64,000 nucleotides of DNA from JACVRM01 sp963755085 (GCA_963755085.1 CAVWIN010000014.1:310001-374000); one strand, 5' to 3'; positions 33,593 through 41,953 are shown, numbered from the stretch's first letter. The notes: generated by a model not told the origin, from the sequence alone. Program-made: numbers and translations.

Positions 33593-34216
33593 ATGAAGCG
33601 GATGAAGTTCTGGATCGGGGGAGTGGTTGCGATGCTCGCGGTGACGGGCGTCGCGCTGGCGGGGCAGGGCGCCAACACGGCCACCCCTTCGGCCACGTTC
33701 ACGGCGTCGGCGAAGCGCGTCGACACGCGCAACTGCCAGGGCGGCGACGGGAAGTACACGATCACCCGCGGCCGCTACGAGGGCACGTTCGTCAGCACGA
33801 CCCCCGGCCTGAACGGCCCGGCGCGGCTGACCATCCGCAGCGTCTACAACAACGACGAGAGCGCCGGCTGGATCACCGGCGAGCTCCAGGTGCGCAACAG
33901 CACCGCCGACGGCCGCACCCAGGCCAAGCTCTCGGCGGTCAACCTGGACGGCAACGTCGAGGGTCTGCTCGTCGGCAAGTCGGGGCCGCCGCGGGCGAAC
34001 CTGCTCGCCAACTTCTCGGCGACGTTCGACCAGAGCAGCTCGGGCGGCTTCACCGACGGCAAGCTCGGCTCGGGCGCGTCCGGTAACGAGGCGCTCGTCT
34101 TCGGCGGCGGCTGCACGAGCGACAAGCCGGACAAGGCGCCGAAGAGCGGCAGCGACACGAAGCCGACGGATCAGACAAACCAGAACGCACCGAGGGGCGG
34201 GGGCGGCCACAAGTAG
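33593..34216 (+). CDS. secreted protein of unknown function
   Basis: 207 residues. Signal peptide (MKRMKFWIGGVVAMLAVTG, cleavage near ALAGQG), a beta-rich domain of about 130 residues (RGRYEGTFVSTTPGLNGPARL, LSAVNLDGNVEGLLVG) with Cys in TRNCQGGDG and GGGCTSDKP that may pair, and a low-complexity Lys/Asp/Pro/Gly tail. No family recognised. Followed by a terminator; preceded by a structured leader. Confidence 0.75.
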   Translation: MKRMKFWIGGVVAMLAVTGVALAGQGANTATPSATFTASAKRVDTRNCQGGDGKYTITRGRYEGTFVSTTPGLNGPARLTIRSVYNNDESAGWITGELQVRNSTADGRTQAKLSAVNLDGNVEGLLVGKSGPPRANLLANFSATFDQSSSGGFTDGKLGSGASGNEALVFGGGCTSDKPDKAPKSGSDTKPTDQTNQNAPRGGGGHK

Positions 34217-34243
34217 GTCGCAGCTCCGGACCGCGTTACGCGA

Positions 34244-34267
34244 GACGGGCGCCTTCGGGCGCCCGTC
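34244..34267 (+). terminator. UUCG-capped hairpin terminator
   Basis: GACGGGCGCC, loop TTCG, GGCGCCCGTC, followed by CGCGTTT. Ten base pairs with a very stable tetraloop, 27 nt after the secreted-protein stop and 7 nt before the end of the convergent gene, so it can serve both. Confidence 0.75.
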
Positions 34268-34273
34268 CGCGTT

Positions 34274-34570
34274 TCAGAGCCCGGCCTCCATCGCCGCCTG
34301 GGCGAACGCGTCGAGCACGAGCGCCACGTCCTGCTCAGGCGTCCCGGGGCGCTCGATATGCGCATCGAGGTAGGCGTTGATCGCGTCCCAGTGGGGTTGG
34401 GCCGCCCGCTCGAGCTCGGCGCGCTCCTCGGGCGTGGCCGCCGCCAGCAGCTCCCCGCGCTCGACGTCGTCGCCCGCTGCGTACCGGCGGATCAGGGGCG
34501 CAAGCGGTCGGAGGTCGTCGGGGAGCAGCGTGAGATCGACCTCGATGCCGTCGATCTCTTCCCCCGCCAT
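34274..34570 (-). CDS. small acidic protein of unknown function
   Basis: 98 residues, mostly helical by composition, rich in Ala, Glu and Asp (LAPLIRRYAAGDDVERGELL, HWDAINAYLDAHI). Starts 2 nt after the mrp stop, so it is probably cotranscribed and translationally coupled with mrp. No domain recognised. Confidence 0.65.
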   Translation of the reverse strand: MAGEEIDGIEVDLTLLPDDLRPLAPLIRRYAAGDDVERGELLAAATPEERAELERAAQPHWDAINAYLDAHIERPGTPEQDVALVLDAFAQAAMEAGL

Positions 34571-34572
34571 GG

Positions 34573-35652
34573 TCAGGAGACGAGCGGCAGCGAGCGCACG
34601 ATCGCGCCTCGCCGGGTGGCGCGGACCCGGTCGGCGAGCTCGCGGATCGCCCGTGACGCCTCGGCGTCCGGGTCGCGCTCGACGAGCATCTCGCCGGCGT
34701 CGGCGGCCTCGCGCAGCGCGGGGTCGAGCGGGATGGTCCCGAGCAGCGGCACGCCGAGCGACTCGGCCAACGCCCGCCCGCCGCCCGAGCCGAAGAGCTC
34801 CTGGCCGGTGCCGACGAGGTACGACATGTTCTCGGCGACGCCGAGCAGGCGCATGCCGGTCTTCTGCGCCATGTCGGCCGCGCGGACGGCGACCTGCTGC
34901 GCGGCGGGCTGCGGCGTGGTGACGACGAGAACTTCCGCGCGGGGCAGCAGCTGGCCGAGTGAGATGGCGACGTCGCCGGTGCCGGGCGGCATGTCGACGA
35001 GCAGCGTGTCGAGCTCGCCCCAGTGCACGTCGCTCAGGAACTGCTCGAGCGCGCGGTGGAGCATCGGCCCGCGCCACATCACGGGCGCGTTGTCGTCGAG
35101 GAAGAAGCCGATCGACATCAGCTTCAGCTCGCCGCGCACGGGCGGGACGATCATCTTGTCGACGACGACCGGGCGCTGGTGGACGCCGAGCATGTGCGGG
35201 ATCGAGTGCCCATAGACGTCGGCGTCGAGAATGCCGACGCGATCGCCGAGCGCGTCGAAGGCAGCCGCGAGGTTGGCGGTGAGCGAGGACTTGCCGACGC
35301 CGCCCTTGCCGCTCGCGACGGCGATGACGCGGGTGGCGGGGTCAAGCGAGATGCCGCGGCGCTCGACACCGCCGCGCAGGCGGGTGACGAGCGCGGACTT
35401 CTCATCCGTGCTCATGACGTCGAAGGCGAGCTCGACCGTGTCGACGCCGTCGAGCGGCAGCACGGCGTCCTGCACCTGCTGCTCGAAGCTGTGCCGGAGC
35501 GGGCAGCCGGCCACGGTGAGCGCGATCGTGACGGCGACTCGCCCGCCGTCGATCTCGACGCCGCGGACCATGTCCAGCTCGGTGACTGGGCGCTTCAGCT
35601 CGGGGTCGATGACCCCGGCGAGCGCGCGCATGACATCGTCGCGGGAGGCCAT
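34573..35652 (-). CDS. mrp: Mrp/ApbC-type Fe-S cluster carrier ATPase
   Basis: 359 residues. N-terminal MIP18/DUF59 domain (about 1-85), then a P-loop domain with deviant Walker A GKGGVGKS (115-122), DADVYGHSIPHMLG and VDMPPGTGD. Carries or inserts Fe-S clusters using ATP. The CxxC pair seen in many Mrp proteins is absent (ENMSYLVGTGQELFGSGGG), as in other actinobacterial forms. ATG follows TACGCT by 6 nt. Confidence 0.93.
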   Translation of the reverse strand: MASRDDVMRALAGVIDPELKRPVTELDMVRGVEIDGGRVAVTIALTVAGCPLRHSFEQQVQDAVLPLDGVDTVELAFDVMSTDEKSALVTRLRGGVERRGISLDPATRVIAVASGKGGVGKSSLTANLAAAFDALGDRVGILDADVYGHSIPHMLGVHQRPVVVDKMIVPPVRGELKLMSIGFFLDDNAPVMWRGPMLHRALEQFLSDVHWGELDTLLVDMPPGTGDVAISLGQLLPRAEVLVVTTPQPAAQQVAVRAADMAQKTGMRLLGVAENMSYLVGTGQELFGSGGGRALAESLGVPLLGTIPLDPALREAADAGEMLVERDPDAEASRAIRELADRVRATRRGAIVRSLPLVS

Positions 35653-35658
35653 GCGACG

Positions 35659-35675
35659 AGCGTAGCGACTAGGGT
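35659..35675. promoter_or_regulatory. back-to-back TANNNT boxes of mrp (-) and the cupin gene (+)
   Basis: Minus-strand TACGCT (35664-35659) lies 6 nt before the mrp ATG; plus-strand TAGGGT (35670-35675) lies 7 nt before the cupin ATG. The two start codons are only 30 bp apart, leaving 5 bp between the boxes, so two polymerases could not bind at once. Confidence 0.5.
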
Positions 35676-35682
35676 CGGGCCG

Positions 35683-36006
35683 ATGGACGAGCTGGACGCG
35701 CTGATCGCCGCGCCCGACCACCACACGCTCCTCTTCGAGAACGAGCACGTCCGGGTGCTCGACACGCACATCGCGCCCGGGGCCAGGACCCCGGTGCACA
35801 CGCATCGCTGGCCGGCGGTGCTCTACGTACAGTCGGGCGAGCACTTCGTCCGCCGCGACGGCGAGGGGAACGTGCTCATGGACTCACGTGGCGGCGAGGG
35901 GCTCCGCGCGGGCGCGGCCTGGACGGGACCGTTCCCGCCGCACACGCTCGAGAACGTCGGCGAATCGCCGATCCACGTGCTCGCCGTCGAGCTCAAGCAG
36001 GCGTAA
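35683..36006 (+). CDS. small cupin-domain protein
   Basis: 107 residues forming a single cupin barrel: metal-ligand pattern PVHTHRWPAVLYVQSGEH and a second motif PPHTLENVGESPIHVLAVEL. Likely binds a metal; reaction unknown. Divergent from mrp, and its last 14 nt overlap the convergent inositol-phosphatase-like gene. Confidence 0.8.
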   Translation: MDELDALIAAPDHHTLLFENEHVRVLDTHIAPGARTPVHTHRWPAVLYVQSGEHFVRRDGEGNVLMDSRGGEGLRAGAAWTGPFPPHTLENVGESPIHVLAVELKQA

Positions 36007-36808
36007 CGCCGAGCGCGGCCGCAACGCGACCGAGCGCGGCCGGCGACGCGGCCGCGACGATACGAGAACGGCCCTCGAGGTCGAGCGGCGCCTCGGCAAG
36101 CGGCCCGCCGTCGACCAGCTCGGCCACCAGGCCGCGCTCGCGGACGAGCAGAAGGCCTGCTGCGATGTCGACCGACCGAGCCGGCTTGAGCGAGCAGACG
36201 GCGTCCACCCGCCCCGCCGCGAGGTGGCAGAGCGACAGGGCGAGCGATCCCATCAGCCGCAGCCGGCGGGCCACGCCCACGAGCTCACCCGCCACATCGG
36301 CGACCAGCTGCGTCCGCGTCGCCTCGCACACAAGCAGCTCGATCTCCTCGTCCGGCCCCTGACCGTCGAGCGCGACGCCGTTCAGCTGCGCGCCGCCGCC
36401 GCGCGTCGCCGTCCACTCCTCGCCGGCGCCGAAGTCGTGGACGAAGCCGAAGACGACGTCCCCCATGACCGGCCCCTCGGCCACGGCCAGCGACAGCGAG
36501 AAGAAGGGGATTCCGCGCTTCGCGTTCAGGGAGCCGTCGATCGGGTCGAGCACGAGCCGGGTTGTGCCGCCGCCGAACGCGCGCTCGCCCAACTCCTCGG
36601 ACACGAGCGTGAACTCGTGGCCCTCGGCGTGCAGCGCCTCGAGCCGGCGCACGACGGCCGCCTCGGCGGCCGCGTCGATCGCGGTCGTGTCGTCGCCGCC
36701 CAGGCCCGCGCCCACCACCGGCTCGCGGTCCGCCCGCGTCGGCAGCTCGGCCAGCACCGCCTGCACGTCCGCGACGACCGTGCGGCCCAGCTCGAGCCAG
36801 GGGGTCAA
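35993..36808 (-). CDS. inositol monophosphatase family protein
   Basis: 271 residues. Metal and catalytic motifs SEELGE and LDPIDGSLNAKRGIPFFS, with a weaker C-terminal partner motif KPARSVDIAAG. Hydrolyses a phosphate monoester with Mg2+; substrates in the family include myo-inositol phosphate, PAP and fructose bisphosphate. TTG start overlaps the TGA of the DUF1015 gene. Confidence 0.85.
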   Translation of the reverse strand: MTPWLELGRTVVADVQAVLAELPTRADREPVVGAGLGGDDTTAIDAAAEAAVVRRLEALHAEGHEFTLVSEELGERAFGGGTTRLVLDPIDGSLNAKRGIPFFSLSLAVAEGPVMGDVVFGFVHDFGAGEEWTATRGGGAQLNGVALDGQGPDEEIELLVCEATRTQLVADVAGELVGVARRLRLMGSLALSLCHLAAGRVDAVCSLKPARSVDIAAGLLLVRERGLVAELVDGGPLAEAPLDLEGRSRIVAAASPAALGRVAAALGVTPA

Positions 36809-37938
36809 AGCTCGTGGAAGAGGAGCCCGGAGAAGAGCTTGGGATAGAAGTAGGTGCTCTTCTGCGGCATGGTGCGACCCGCCTCGGCGACCGAGCGCAC
36901 CTGCTCGATCGTCGGCGGGCGCAGCAGGAACGCGGCCTCGGCCTCGCCGTTGTCGACGAGCGCCACGGCCTCGTCGGCCCGCGCCGTGTACTGCGGCTCC
37001 TCGATCCCGAGCTGCTCGAGCACGACGGTGTCGAGCCGGTCGTCGCCGGGCGACTCCACGAGCGCAGCGCCGTCGCGTCGATAGACGAGGAAGGCGGCAT
37101 GCTCGTGATCGACCTCGCCCAGGCGGGCCAGCGCCTCCTCGGGGCTCGAGCCGAGCGGCGTGATACGGAAGTTGCCGTTCAGATCGGGCAGCTCCCGGAC
37201 GACCCGGTGCGTCGGAAAGATGACCAACCCCTCGCCGTCGGTGTTGGCGAAGACAGCCATCATCACCTGTGCCTGCGGCGACCCGTCCTCGGCCGCGAAG
37301 GCGACGGACGTCTCGTAGCGGTGGTGCCCGTCGGCGATGACCAGCGAGGACTCGGCCAGGGCCGACTGCGCCTCCGCGATCGCGCCGGGATCGGTGATAC
37401 GCCAGATCCGCGCGGTCGAGCTCCCGTCGGCCGCCTCGAAGAACGGGTCGCCCTCGGCCAGCGGCGCCAGCGCCTTTCGTGGTCGCTGCGCAGGATCGTC
37501 GTAGAGCAGCAGGATCGGCGAGAGGTTCGCGCGGACGGCGCGGAGCAGCTCGAGCTGCGAGCGCCTCGCGGCCTCGTGGGTGCGCTCGTGCGGGCGAACG
37601 ATCCCGCGCTCGTAGGGCTCGACGCGGACGAGCCCGAAGAAGCCCTCGCGCCGGTGCCGGTTGCCGTCGGGCCCCTCGTAGTCCTCGCGCAGCCACCAGA
37701 GCGCCGGCTCCGCCTCGCCTACGAGGACGCCCTCAGCGCGCCAGTCGCGCCAGAGCCGGGCGGCATCGTCGGGCGAGTCGGGGAGGATCAGGCGGGCGAC
37801 GTTGTACGGGCTGCGCGCCAGGTACTGCTCGCGCTCCTCGGCGGAGATCACGTCGTACGGCGGCGCCACGAGGTCGGACGCCGGGCCGGTCTTGCGCTCG
37901 TCGTAATGGACGGCGCGGAAGGGTCGTACATCCGCCAC
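36805..37938 (-). CDS. DUF1015 family protein
   Basis: 377 residues, full length for DUF1015 (PF06245-type). Landmarks: VRPFRAVHYDERKTGPASDLVAPPYDVIS at the N-terminus (shown in parts), LVIADGHHRYET in the middle, and MPQKSTYFYPKLFSGLLFHEL near the end. Role not established. GTG follows TAGGGT by 6 nt. Coupled to the downstream phosphatase. Confidence 0.88.
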   Translation of the reverse strand: MADVRPFRAVHYDERKTGPASDLVAPPYDVISAEEREQYLARSPYNVARLILPDSPDDAARLWRDWRAEGVLVGEAEPALWWLREDYEGPDGNRHRREGFFGLVRVEPYERGIVRPHERTHEAARRSQLELLRAVRANLSPILLLYDDPAQRPRKALAPLAEGDPFFEAADGSSTARIWRITDPGAIAEAQSALAESSLVIADGHHRYETSVAFAAEDGSPQAQVMMAVFANTDGEGLVIFPTHRVVRELPDLNGNFRITPLGSSPEEALARLGEVDHEHAAFLVYRRDGAALVESPGDDRLDTVVLEQLGIEEPQYTARADEAVALVDNGEAEAAFLLRPPTIEQVRSVAEAGRTMPQKSTYFYPKLFSGLLFHEL

Positions 37939-37944
37939 CGCCTG

Positions 37945-37985
37945 ACCCTAGCAACGCGCTTCGTGTCCACTCGGCTGCCTAGACT
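37945..37985. promoter_or_regulatory. divergent TANNNT boxes of the DUF1015 (-) and HD-domain (+) genes
   Basis: Minus-strand TAGGGT (37950-37945) then 6 nt then GTG at 37938; plus-strand TAGACT (37980-37985) then 6 nt then GTG at 37992. Both genes fit leaderless transcription. No -35 match on either side. Confidence 0.5.
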
Positions 37986-37991
37986 CGGCGG

Positions 37992-38819
37992 GTGAGCACG
38001 ATCGCCGACCTGGCCGCGGACCGCGTCGTGGAGGGCACCTACGCGGTGGCCCGCAAGGAGCGGCGGCGGACGAAGAACGGCGCGGCCTACCTGGCGCTCG
38101 AGCTCGTCGACCCGAGCGGCCGGATCGACGCACGCGTGTGGAAGGACGTCGAGCTGCTCGACGCGCGCTTCAGCGAGGGCGACGCGGTGCGACTGCTCGG
38201 CCGCGTCGAGCGCTTCCGCGACCGCCTGCAGGTCGACGTGCGCTCCCTCGAGGCTGCGGACGGCGTCGACCCGGCGGCACTGGTGCCGGCGATGCGGCGC
38301 GACGCCGACGAGCTGGAAGGCTTTCTCGAGTTCCTCGCCGCCGAGCTCGCGCATCCCGGCCTGCGCTCGGCCTGCGGACGGCTGCTCTCGGACCCAGGCC
38401 TGCGTGAGCTGCTGCGCCGCCTCCCGGCCGCCGAGTCGCACCACTCGTACGCCGGCGGCCTGCTGGAGCACACGGTCGCGGTCGCGACGCTCGCCCGCGA
38501 GACGGCGCAGCTCCACGCGCGCCTACGCCACGACCTGCTGCTCGCGGCGGCGCTGCTGCACGACCTCGGCCGCACCCGGGAGCTGCGGGCGGCTCCGGGG
38601 TTCCCGCCCACCGAGGAGGGTCGTCTGCTCGGCCACGTTCACCTGGGCCTGCGGCTCGTCGAGGAGGGCACGCCCGAGCTCGACTCGAACGTGCGCGCCG
38701 AGCTGTTGCACGCGATCGCGTGCCACCACGACGTGCGGGCGGCGCGCACGGCCGAGGCGGCCGTCCTGTACCACGCGAACCAGCTCGACGCGGTCGCGGC
38801 CACCAGGCCGGTGGAGTAG
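37992..38819 (+). CDS. OB-fold plus HD-domain hydrolase, YhaM-like
   Basis: 275 residues. N-terminal OB-fold nucleic-acid-binding region (about 12-90: GAAYLALELVDPSGRIDARVW, quoted in part) and HD phosphohydrolase domain with HHSYAGGLLEHT and LLHDLGRTREL, plus HAIACHHDV. This order matches YhaM-type 3'-5' exoribonucleases, though shorter than the Bacillus protein (about 314). GTG start placed by the TAGACT box. Confidence 0.82.
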   Translation: MSTIADLAADRVVEGTYAVARKERRRTKNGAAYLALELVDPSGRIDARVWKDVELLDARFSEGDAVRLLGRVERFRDRLQVDVRSLEAADGVDPAALVPAMRRDADELEGFLEFLAAELAHPGLRSACGRLLSDPGLRELLRRLPAAESHHSYAGGLLEHTVAVATLARETAQLHARLRHDLLLAAALLHDLGRTRELRAAPGFPPTEEGRLLGHVHLGLRLVEEGTPELDSNVRAELLHAIACHHDVRAARTAEAAVLYHANQLDAVAATRPVE

Positions 38820-39592
38820 TGCGCGGCACCGTCGCGTGGATCACGGTCGCGCCGGTCAAGAGCCTCGCGCTGCAGCGGCTCGACGAGGTGCAGCTCGGGC
38901 CCGAGGGCGCTGCCGGCGACCGGCGGTTCTTCCTGCTCGACGGCGACGGGCGGCTGCTGAACGCCGAGCGCGTCGGCAAGCTGGTCGGCGTCCAGGCCCG
39001 CTACGACGAGACCGCGAACACGCTCGAGCTGCGCTTCCCCGGCGGTGAGGTCGTCGCCGGCGAGGTGGCGACCGACGGCGAGATCGAGACCGCGATCTAC
39101 CGCGGCCCGCTGATCGCGGATCGGATCGCCGGGCCGTGGGCGGACGCACTGTCGGGCTGGGCCGGCCTGCCCGTGCAGCTGGTGCGGCCGCGCTCCGGGA
39201 CCGCGACCGACCGGGGCGAGCAGGGCGGAGTCACCCTCGTCTCGACGGCCGCGCTCGACGCGCTCGCCGCCGAGGCGGAATGCGACGGCGTCGACGGGCG
39301 CCGCTTCCGAATGCTGTTCGGCGTCGACGGCATCCCGGCACACGCCGAGGACGCCTGGGTCGGCCATCCGGTCCGGGTCGGCGCAGCGCTCGTGAAGCTC
39401 CACGGCAACGTCGGCCGCTGTGTCGTCACCACGCTCGACCCGGACACGGGCGAGCGCGACCTGGACACGCTGCGCACGCTGACCCGCTACCGCGGCGAGG
39501 TCGAGACGACCGAGCGGCTGCCCTTCGGCGTCTGGGGGCAGGTGCTCGAGCCGGGCACGGTGCGCCTCGGCGATCCGGTCGAGCCGGCCTAG
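38819..39592 (+). CDS. MOSC-domain protein, YcbX-like
   Basis: 257 residues. N-terminal MOSC beta-barrel domain (VAPVKSLALQRLDEVQLGPEG, GDRRFFLLDGDGRLL) and MOSC domain with the putative sulfur/Moco-binding Cys in GRCVVTTLDPDTGERDLDTL (split). YcbX-like proteins reduce N-hydroxylated compounds with a molybdenum cofactor; Moco genes lie at 60.5-61.5 kb. GTG shares a base with the upstream TAG. Confidence 0.87.
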   Translation: MRGTVAWITVAPVKSLALQRLDEVQLGPEGAAGDRRFFLLDGDGRLLNAERVGKLVGVQARYDETANTLELRFPGGEVVAGEVATDGEIETAIYRGPLIADRIAGPWADALSGWAGLPVQLVRPRSGTATDRGEQGGVTLVSTAALDALAAEAECDGVDGRRFRMLFGVDGIPAHAEDAWVGHPVRVGAALVKLHGNVGRCVVTTLDPDTGERDLDTLRTLTRYRGEVETTERLPFGVWGQVLEPGTVRLGDPVEPA

Positions 39593-40527
39593 ACGTTGAA
39601 GCGGATGTTGAGCACGTCGCCGTCGGAGACGACGTAGCTCTTCCCCTCCAGGCGCTGCTGCCCGCGCTTCGACGCCTCGGCGTGCGAGCCCGCCTCGACG
39701 AGGTCGTCCCACCGGATCACTTCTGCGCGAATGAAGCCGCGGGCGATGTCGCTGTGAATGGTCTCGGCAGCGTCCAGGGCCGTCTCCCCGCGCCGCAGCG
39801 TCCAGGCCCGGGTCTCCTTGTCGCCGGCCGTGAAGAAGCTGATCAGGTCGAGCGCCTCGAACAGCCGCTGGACGACCTCACCGAGCGCCGACGGCCCCTC
39901 GCGGAAGGCGGCCGCCTCCTCCTCGGGGAGCTCCGCGAGCTCGGCCTCGAGCTTGCCGTCGATGCCGCCCGGCCCGTTGACGAGCGGGATGATCGGCTTC
40001 GTCGTCAGCGGCTCCAGCTCAGGTGGCAGCTCGCCGGGATAGTCGGCGAGACGGCCACCGGCGTCGACGTGGGCTAGCAGCGTCTCGAGCTCGGCGGCCT
40101 CGGCGCGGAGCTTGGGGTCACCGGACTTCGCCTGCGTGCGGACGCGGTCCAGCCGCTTGTCGACGTGGTCGCGGTCGGCGACGAGCAGCTCCAGGTGCAG
40201 CGTCTCCAGATCGTCGTCCGGCGTGGCGTCCGGCGAGTGGCCGTCGAGGACGGCAAGGAGCGCGTCGACCTGGCGCAGGTTGCCAAGCAGCGCTGCGCCG
40301 GTGCCCGGCACGTCGACGACGCGGACGGCCGCCGGCGTGACCTTGCGGGCGCCGACGACGCCGGCCACCTGGTCGAGCCGCTCGTCCGCAATCGGGGCCA
40401 TGCCCACGTTCGCCTTGTCCGAGACGGTCGCGTACGCGGTGATCTCAGCCCCTGCCCTGGTCAGCGCGTTGAAGATCGTCGTCTTGCCGCTGTTGGGCAG
40501 CCCGACGATCCCGACCTCGAGTGCCAC
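39589..40527 (-). CDS. shortened YchF/Obg-like GTPase
   Basis: 312 residues instead of about 360. G1 GLPNSGKTTIFNALT, switch VDVPGTGAALLGNLRQVDAL, and a C-terminal TGS domain (EVIRWDDLVEAGSHAEASKRG, GKSYVVSDGDVLNIRFNV in parts). The usual VDxPGLVKGAS segment and part of the helical insert are missing or altered, so it is a divergent relative of YchF, a ribosome-associated ATPase. Overlaps the convergent MOSC gene by 4 nt. Confidence 0.82.
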   Translation of the reverse strand: MALEVGIVGLPNSGKTTIFNALTRAGAEITAYATVSDKANVGMAPIADERLDQVAGVVGARKVTPAAVRVVDVPGTGAALLGNLRQVDALLAVLDGHSPDATPDDDLETLHLELLVADRDHVDKRLDRVRTQAKSGDPKLRAEAAELETLLAHVDAGGRLADYPGELPPELEPLTTKPIIPLVNGPGGIDGKLEAELAELPEEEAAAFREGPSALGEVVQRLFEALDLISFFTAGDKETRAWTLRRGETALDAAETIHSDIARGFIRAEVIRWDDLVEAGSHAEASKRGQQRLEGKSYVVSDGDVLNIRFNV

Positions 40528-40542
40528 GCGGGACGGGTGAGG

Positions 40543-40770
40543 CTAGGCGGCGGCGCCGAAGCCGACGCGCGACTCGCGCGCGTAGCGCTTGACGTAGACG
40601 ACCTTCCGCAGCGACACGGCGTAATGCCCGTCCTCCGCTTCGATCGTGAAGACGCCGTCACCGCCCTTGGCGAGCGCCGCCTCGAGCTTGTCCGCCTCGT
40701 CCGTCGTGACGAGGGCGCTGAGCCCCTGGCCTCCGTCGAAGCCGATCTCGATGCGAATTCGTTCACTCAT
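40543..40770 (-). CDS. DUF3107 protein
   Basis: 75 residues. Ends in the family's characteristic R.VGFGA (SRVGFGAAA), with a beta-rich body (RIRIEIGFDGGQGLSALVT). DUF3107 is largely restricted to actinobacteria and has no known function. ATG overlaps the end of the epimerase gene; 15 nt separate it from the YchF-like gene. Confidence 0.82.
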   Translation of the reverse strand: MSERIRIEIGFDGGQGLSALVTTDEADKLEAALAKGGDGVFTIEAEDGHYAVSLRKVVYVKRYARESRVGFGAAA

Positions 40771-41167
40771 CTGTCACCAGTTCGGTCAGGACGCCGTGGA
40801 CGGCGTCGGGGTGCACAAACGCTACCTGCAGGCCGAAGAGCCCCGTCCGCGGTTCCGCGTCGATCAGCTGGACACCGGCCGCCGCGAGCCGCTCGAGCTC
40901 GCCGCGGAGGTCGTCGACGCGGTAGGCGATGTGGTGCATGCCCGGGCCGCGCTTCGCGAGGAAGCGGCCGACCGGCGTATCGGCGCCGAGCGGGCGCAGC
41001 AGCTCGACGCGGCTCTGGCCCACCCGCACGGCCGCGGCCTCGACCCCCTGGCCCTCGACGGTGTCGCGGTGCTCGACTTCGCCGCCGAGCAGCTCCCGAT
41101 AGGTGCCGATCGCCGCTTCGAGGTCGTCGACGGCAACGCCTACGTGATGGATCTCGCGCGCCGCCAC
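40763..41167 (-). CDS. mce: methylmalonyl-CoA epimerase
   Basis: 134 residues, VOC-fold. Ligand residues lie in REIHHVGVAVDD (His), VELLRPLG (Glu), GMHHIAYRVDD (His) and the C-terminal ELVTDE region. Interconverts (R)- and (S)-methylmalonyl-CoA in propionate metabolism. GTG follows a TAGCAT box by 7 nt, and that box begins with the TAG stop of the upstream cupin gene. Confidence 0.88.
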   Translation of the reverse strand: MAAREIHHVGVAVDDLEAAIGTYRELLGGEVEHRDTVEGQGVEAAAVRVGQSRVELLRPLGADTPVGRFLAKRGPGMHHIAYRVDDLRGELERLAAAGVQLIDAEPRTGLFGLQVAFVHPDAVHGVLTELVTDE

Positions 41168-41174
41168 AGCGGCG

Positions 41175-41180
41175 ATGCTA
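41175..41180 (-). promoter_or_regulatory. TANNNT box of mce, sharing the upstream stop codon
   Basis: TAGCAT then CGCCGCT then GTG. The first three bases are the TAG stop (41180-41178) of the preceding cupin gene. Confidence 0.5.
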
Positions 41181-41564
41181 CTTCCACCAGCCCGGCGCCA
41201 TCTCTGCGTCAGCCGGGTCGTCGCCGGCGCCGAACGCGACATACTCGATCCCGTCCGGGCCCGCTTCCATGTTCCGCATCGTGTCCATCCCGAAGCGGAT
41301 GGCGTCGCCCTCCTGCAGGTCGACGATCTCGTCCTCGACCTTCACGCGGCCGGAGCCGCGGATCACGACGTAGACCTCTTCCTGCTCGGAGTGCTTGTGG
41401 CCGAAGGGGATGCGGAAGTTCGACTCGAGCGTGAACAGAGAGACGCCGAGCGTCTCGCCCTCGATCGGCCGGCGCGCAAACCGCGCCTCCATCTCGTCGG
41501 GCATGTCGAACTTCGGCGCCTGGTTCTCAACCTCGCGCAGGTTCAGCTTGGTGTAGTCGCCCAT
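41178..41564 (-). CDS. cupin-domain protein
   Basis: 128 residues. Cupin motif FGHKHSEQEEVYVVIRGSGRV and EDEIVDLQEGDAIRFG place it in the small metal-binding cupins; the N-terminus (YTKLNLREVENQAPKFDMPD) and GIEYVAFGAGDDP are typical of actinobacterial cupins annotated only by fold. ATG with a distant GGGAG site. Product role unknown. Confidence 0.8.
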   Translation of the reverse strand: MGDYTKLNLREVENQAPKFDMPDEMEARFARRPIEGETLGVSLFTLESNFRIPFGHKHSEQEEVYVVIRGSGRVKVEDEIVDLQEGDAIRFGMDTMRNMEAGPDGIEYVAFGAGDDPADAEMAPGWWK

Positions 41565-41602
41565 GGCTCGGTTCTCTCCCGCCGGGGCGGCGCCGCAAAC
41601 GC

Positions 41603-41729
41603 GGGCTGTCCCCGTACCCGCCGGTCCCCAGTGGGTGTATAGGGCAGCGCCCGGATTCAACCGAGCAGCGTTCCAAAGACCGAGCTTCGCCCAATCACGA
41701 GGGACAGCCCCTTCGGGGACAGCCCCTTT
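41603..41729. repeat. GGGGACAGCCCC-type palindromic repeats
   Basis: GGGCTGTCCCC at 41603-41613 and two tandem copies of GGGACAGCCCCTT at 41701-41713 and 41716-41728 (one per orientation relative to the first). The tandem pair can fold as CCCC-TTCG-GGGG and sits right behind the DUF2007 gene, where it may terminate transcription. Similar units may be scattered elsewhere in the genome; I see no other cluster in this window. Confidence 0.5.
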
Positions 41730-41953
41730 CAGCCGGGGTCGGCCGCAAGCAGCTCTTTGGCCGCGTCTGCGTCGGCGGCCCGCACGACGATCTCCCGCGC
41801 ACCCGCGGCCGTGAAGTCCTCGAGCGGCGAGTCGATCGCCTGGGTGTCGCGGTAGTAGCAGTCGATGCCGTTCGACTGCAGCAAGCCGCAGACGATCTGC
41901 GCCTCGGTCTCCGTCTCAACGACCGACACCACGACTTCCTCGTCCGCGACCAC
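41729..41953 (-). CDS. DUF2007-type small protein
   Basis: 74 residues: VVVSVVETETEAQIVCGLLQ then SNGIDCYYRDTQA, and EIVVRAADADAAKELLA, which match the putative signal-transducing DUF2007 fold (beta-alpha-beta with short C-terminal helix). No known function. GTG follows TAGCCT by 6 nt. Confidence 0.8.
   Translation of the reverse strand: MVADEEVVVSVVETETEAQIVCGLLQSNGIDCYYRDTQAIDSPLEDFTAAGAREIVVRAADADAAKELLAADPG

Noticed and set aside
33301..34086. 261-codon open frame overlapping the secreted-protein gene
   Set aside because: Out-of-frame shadow; the signal peptide and Shine-Dalgarno site support 33593-34216 instead.
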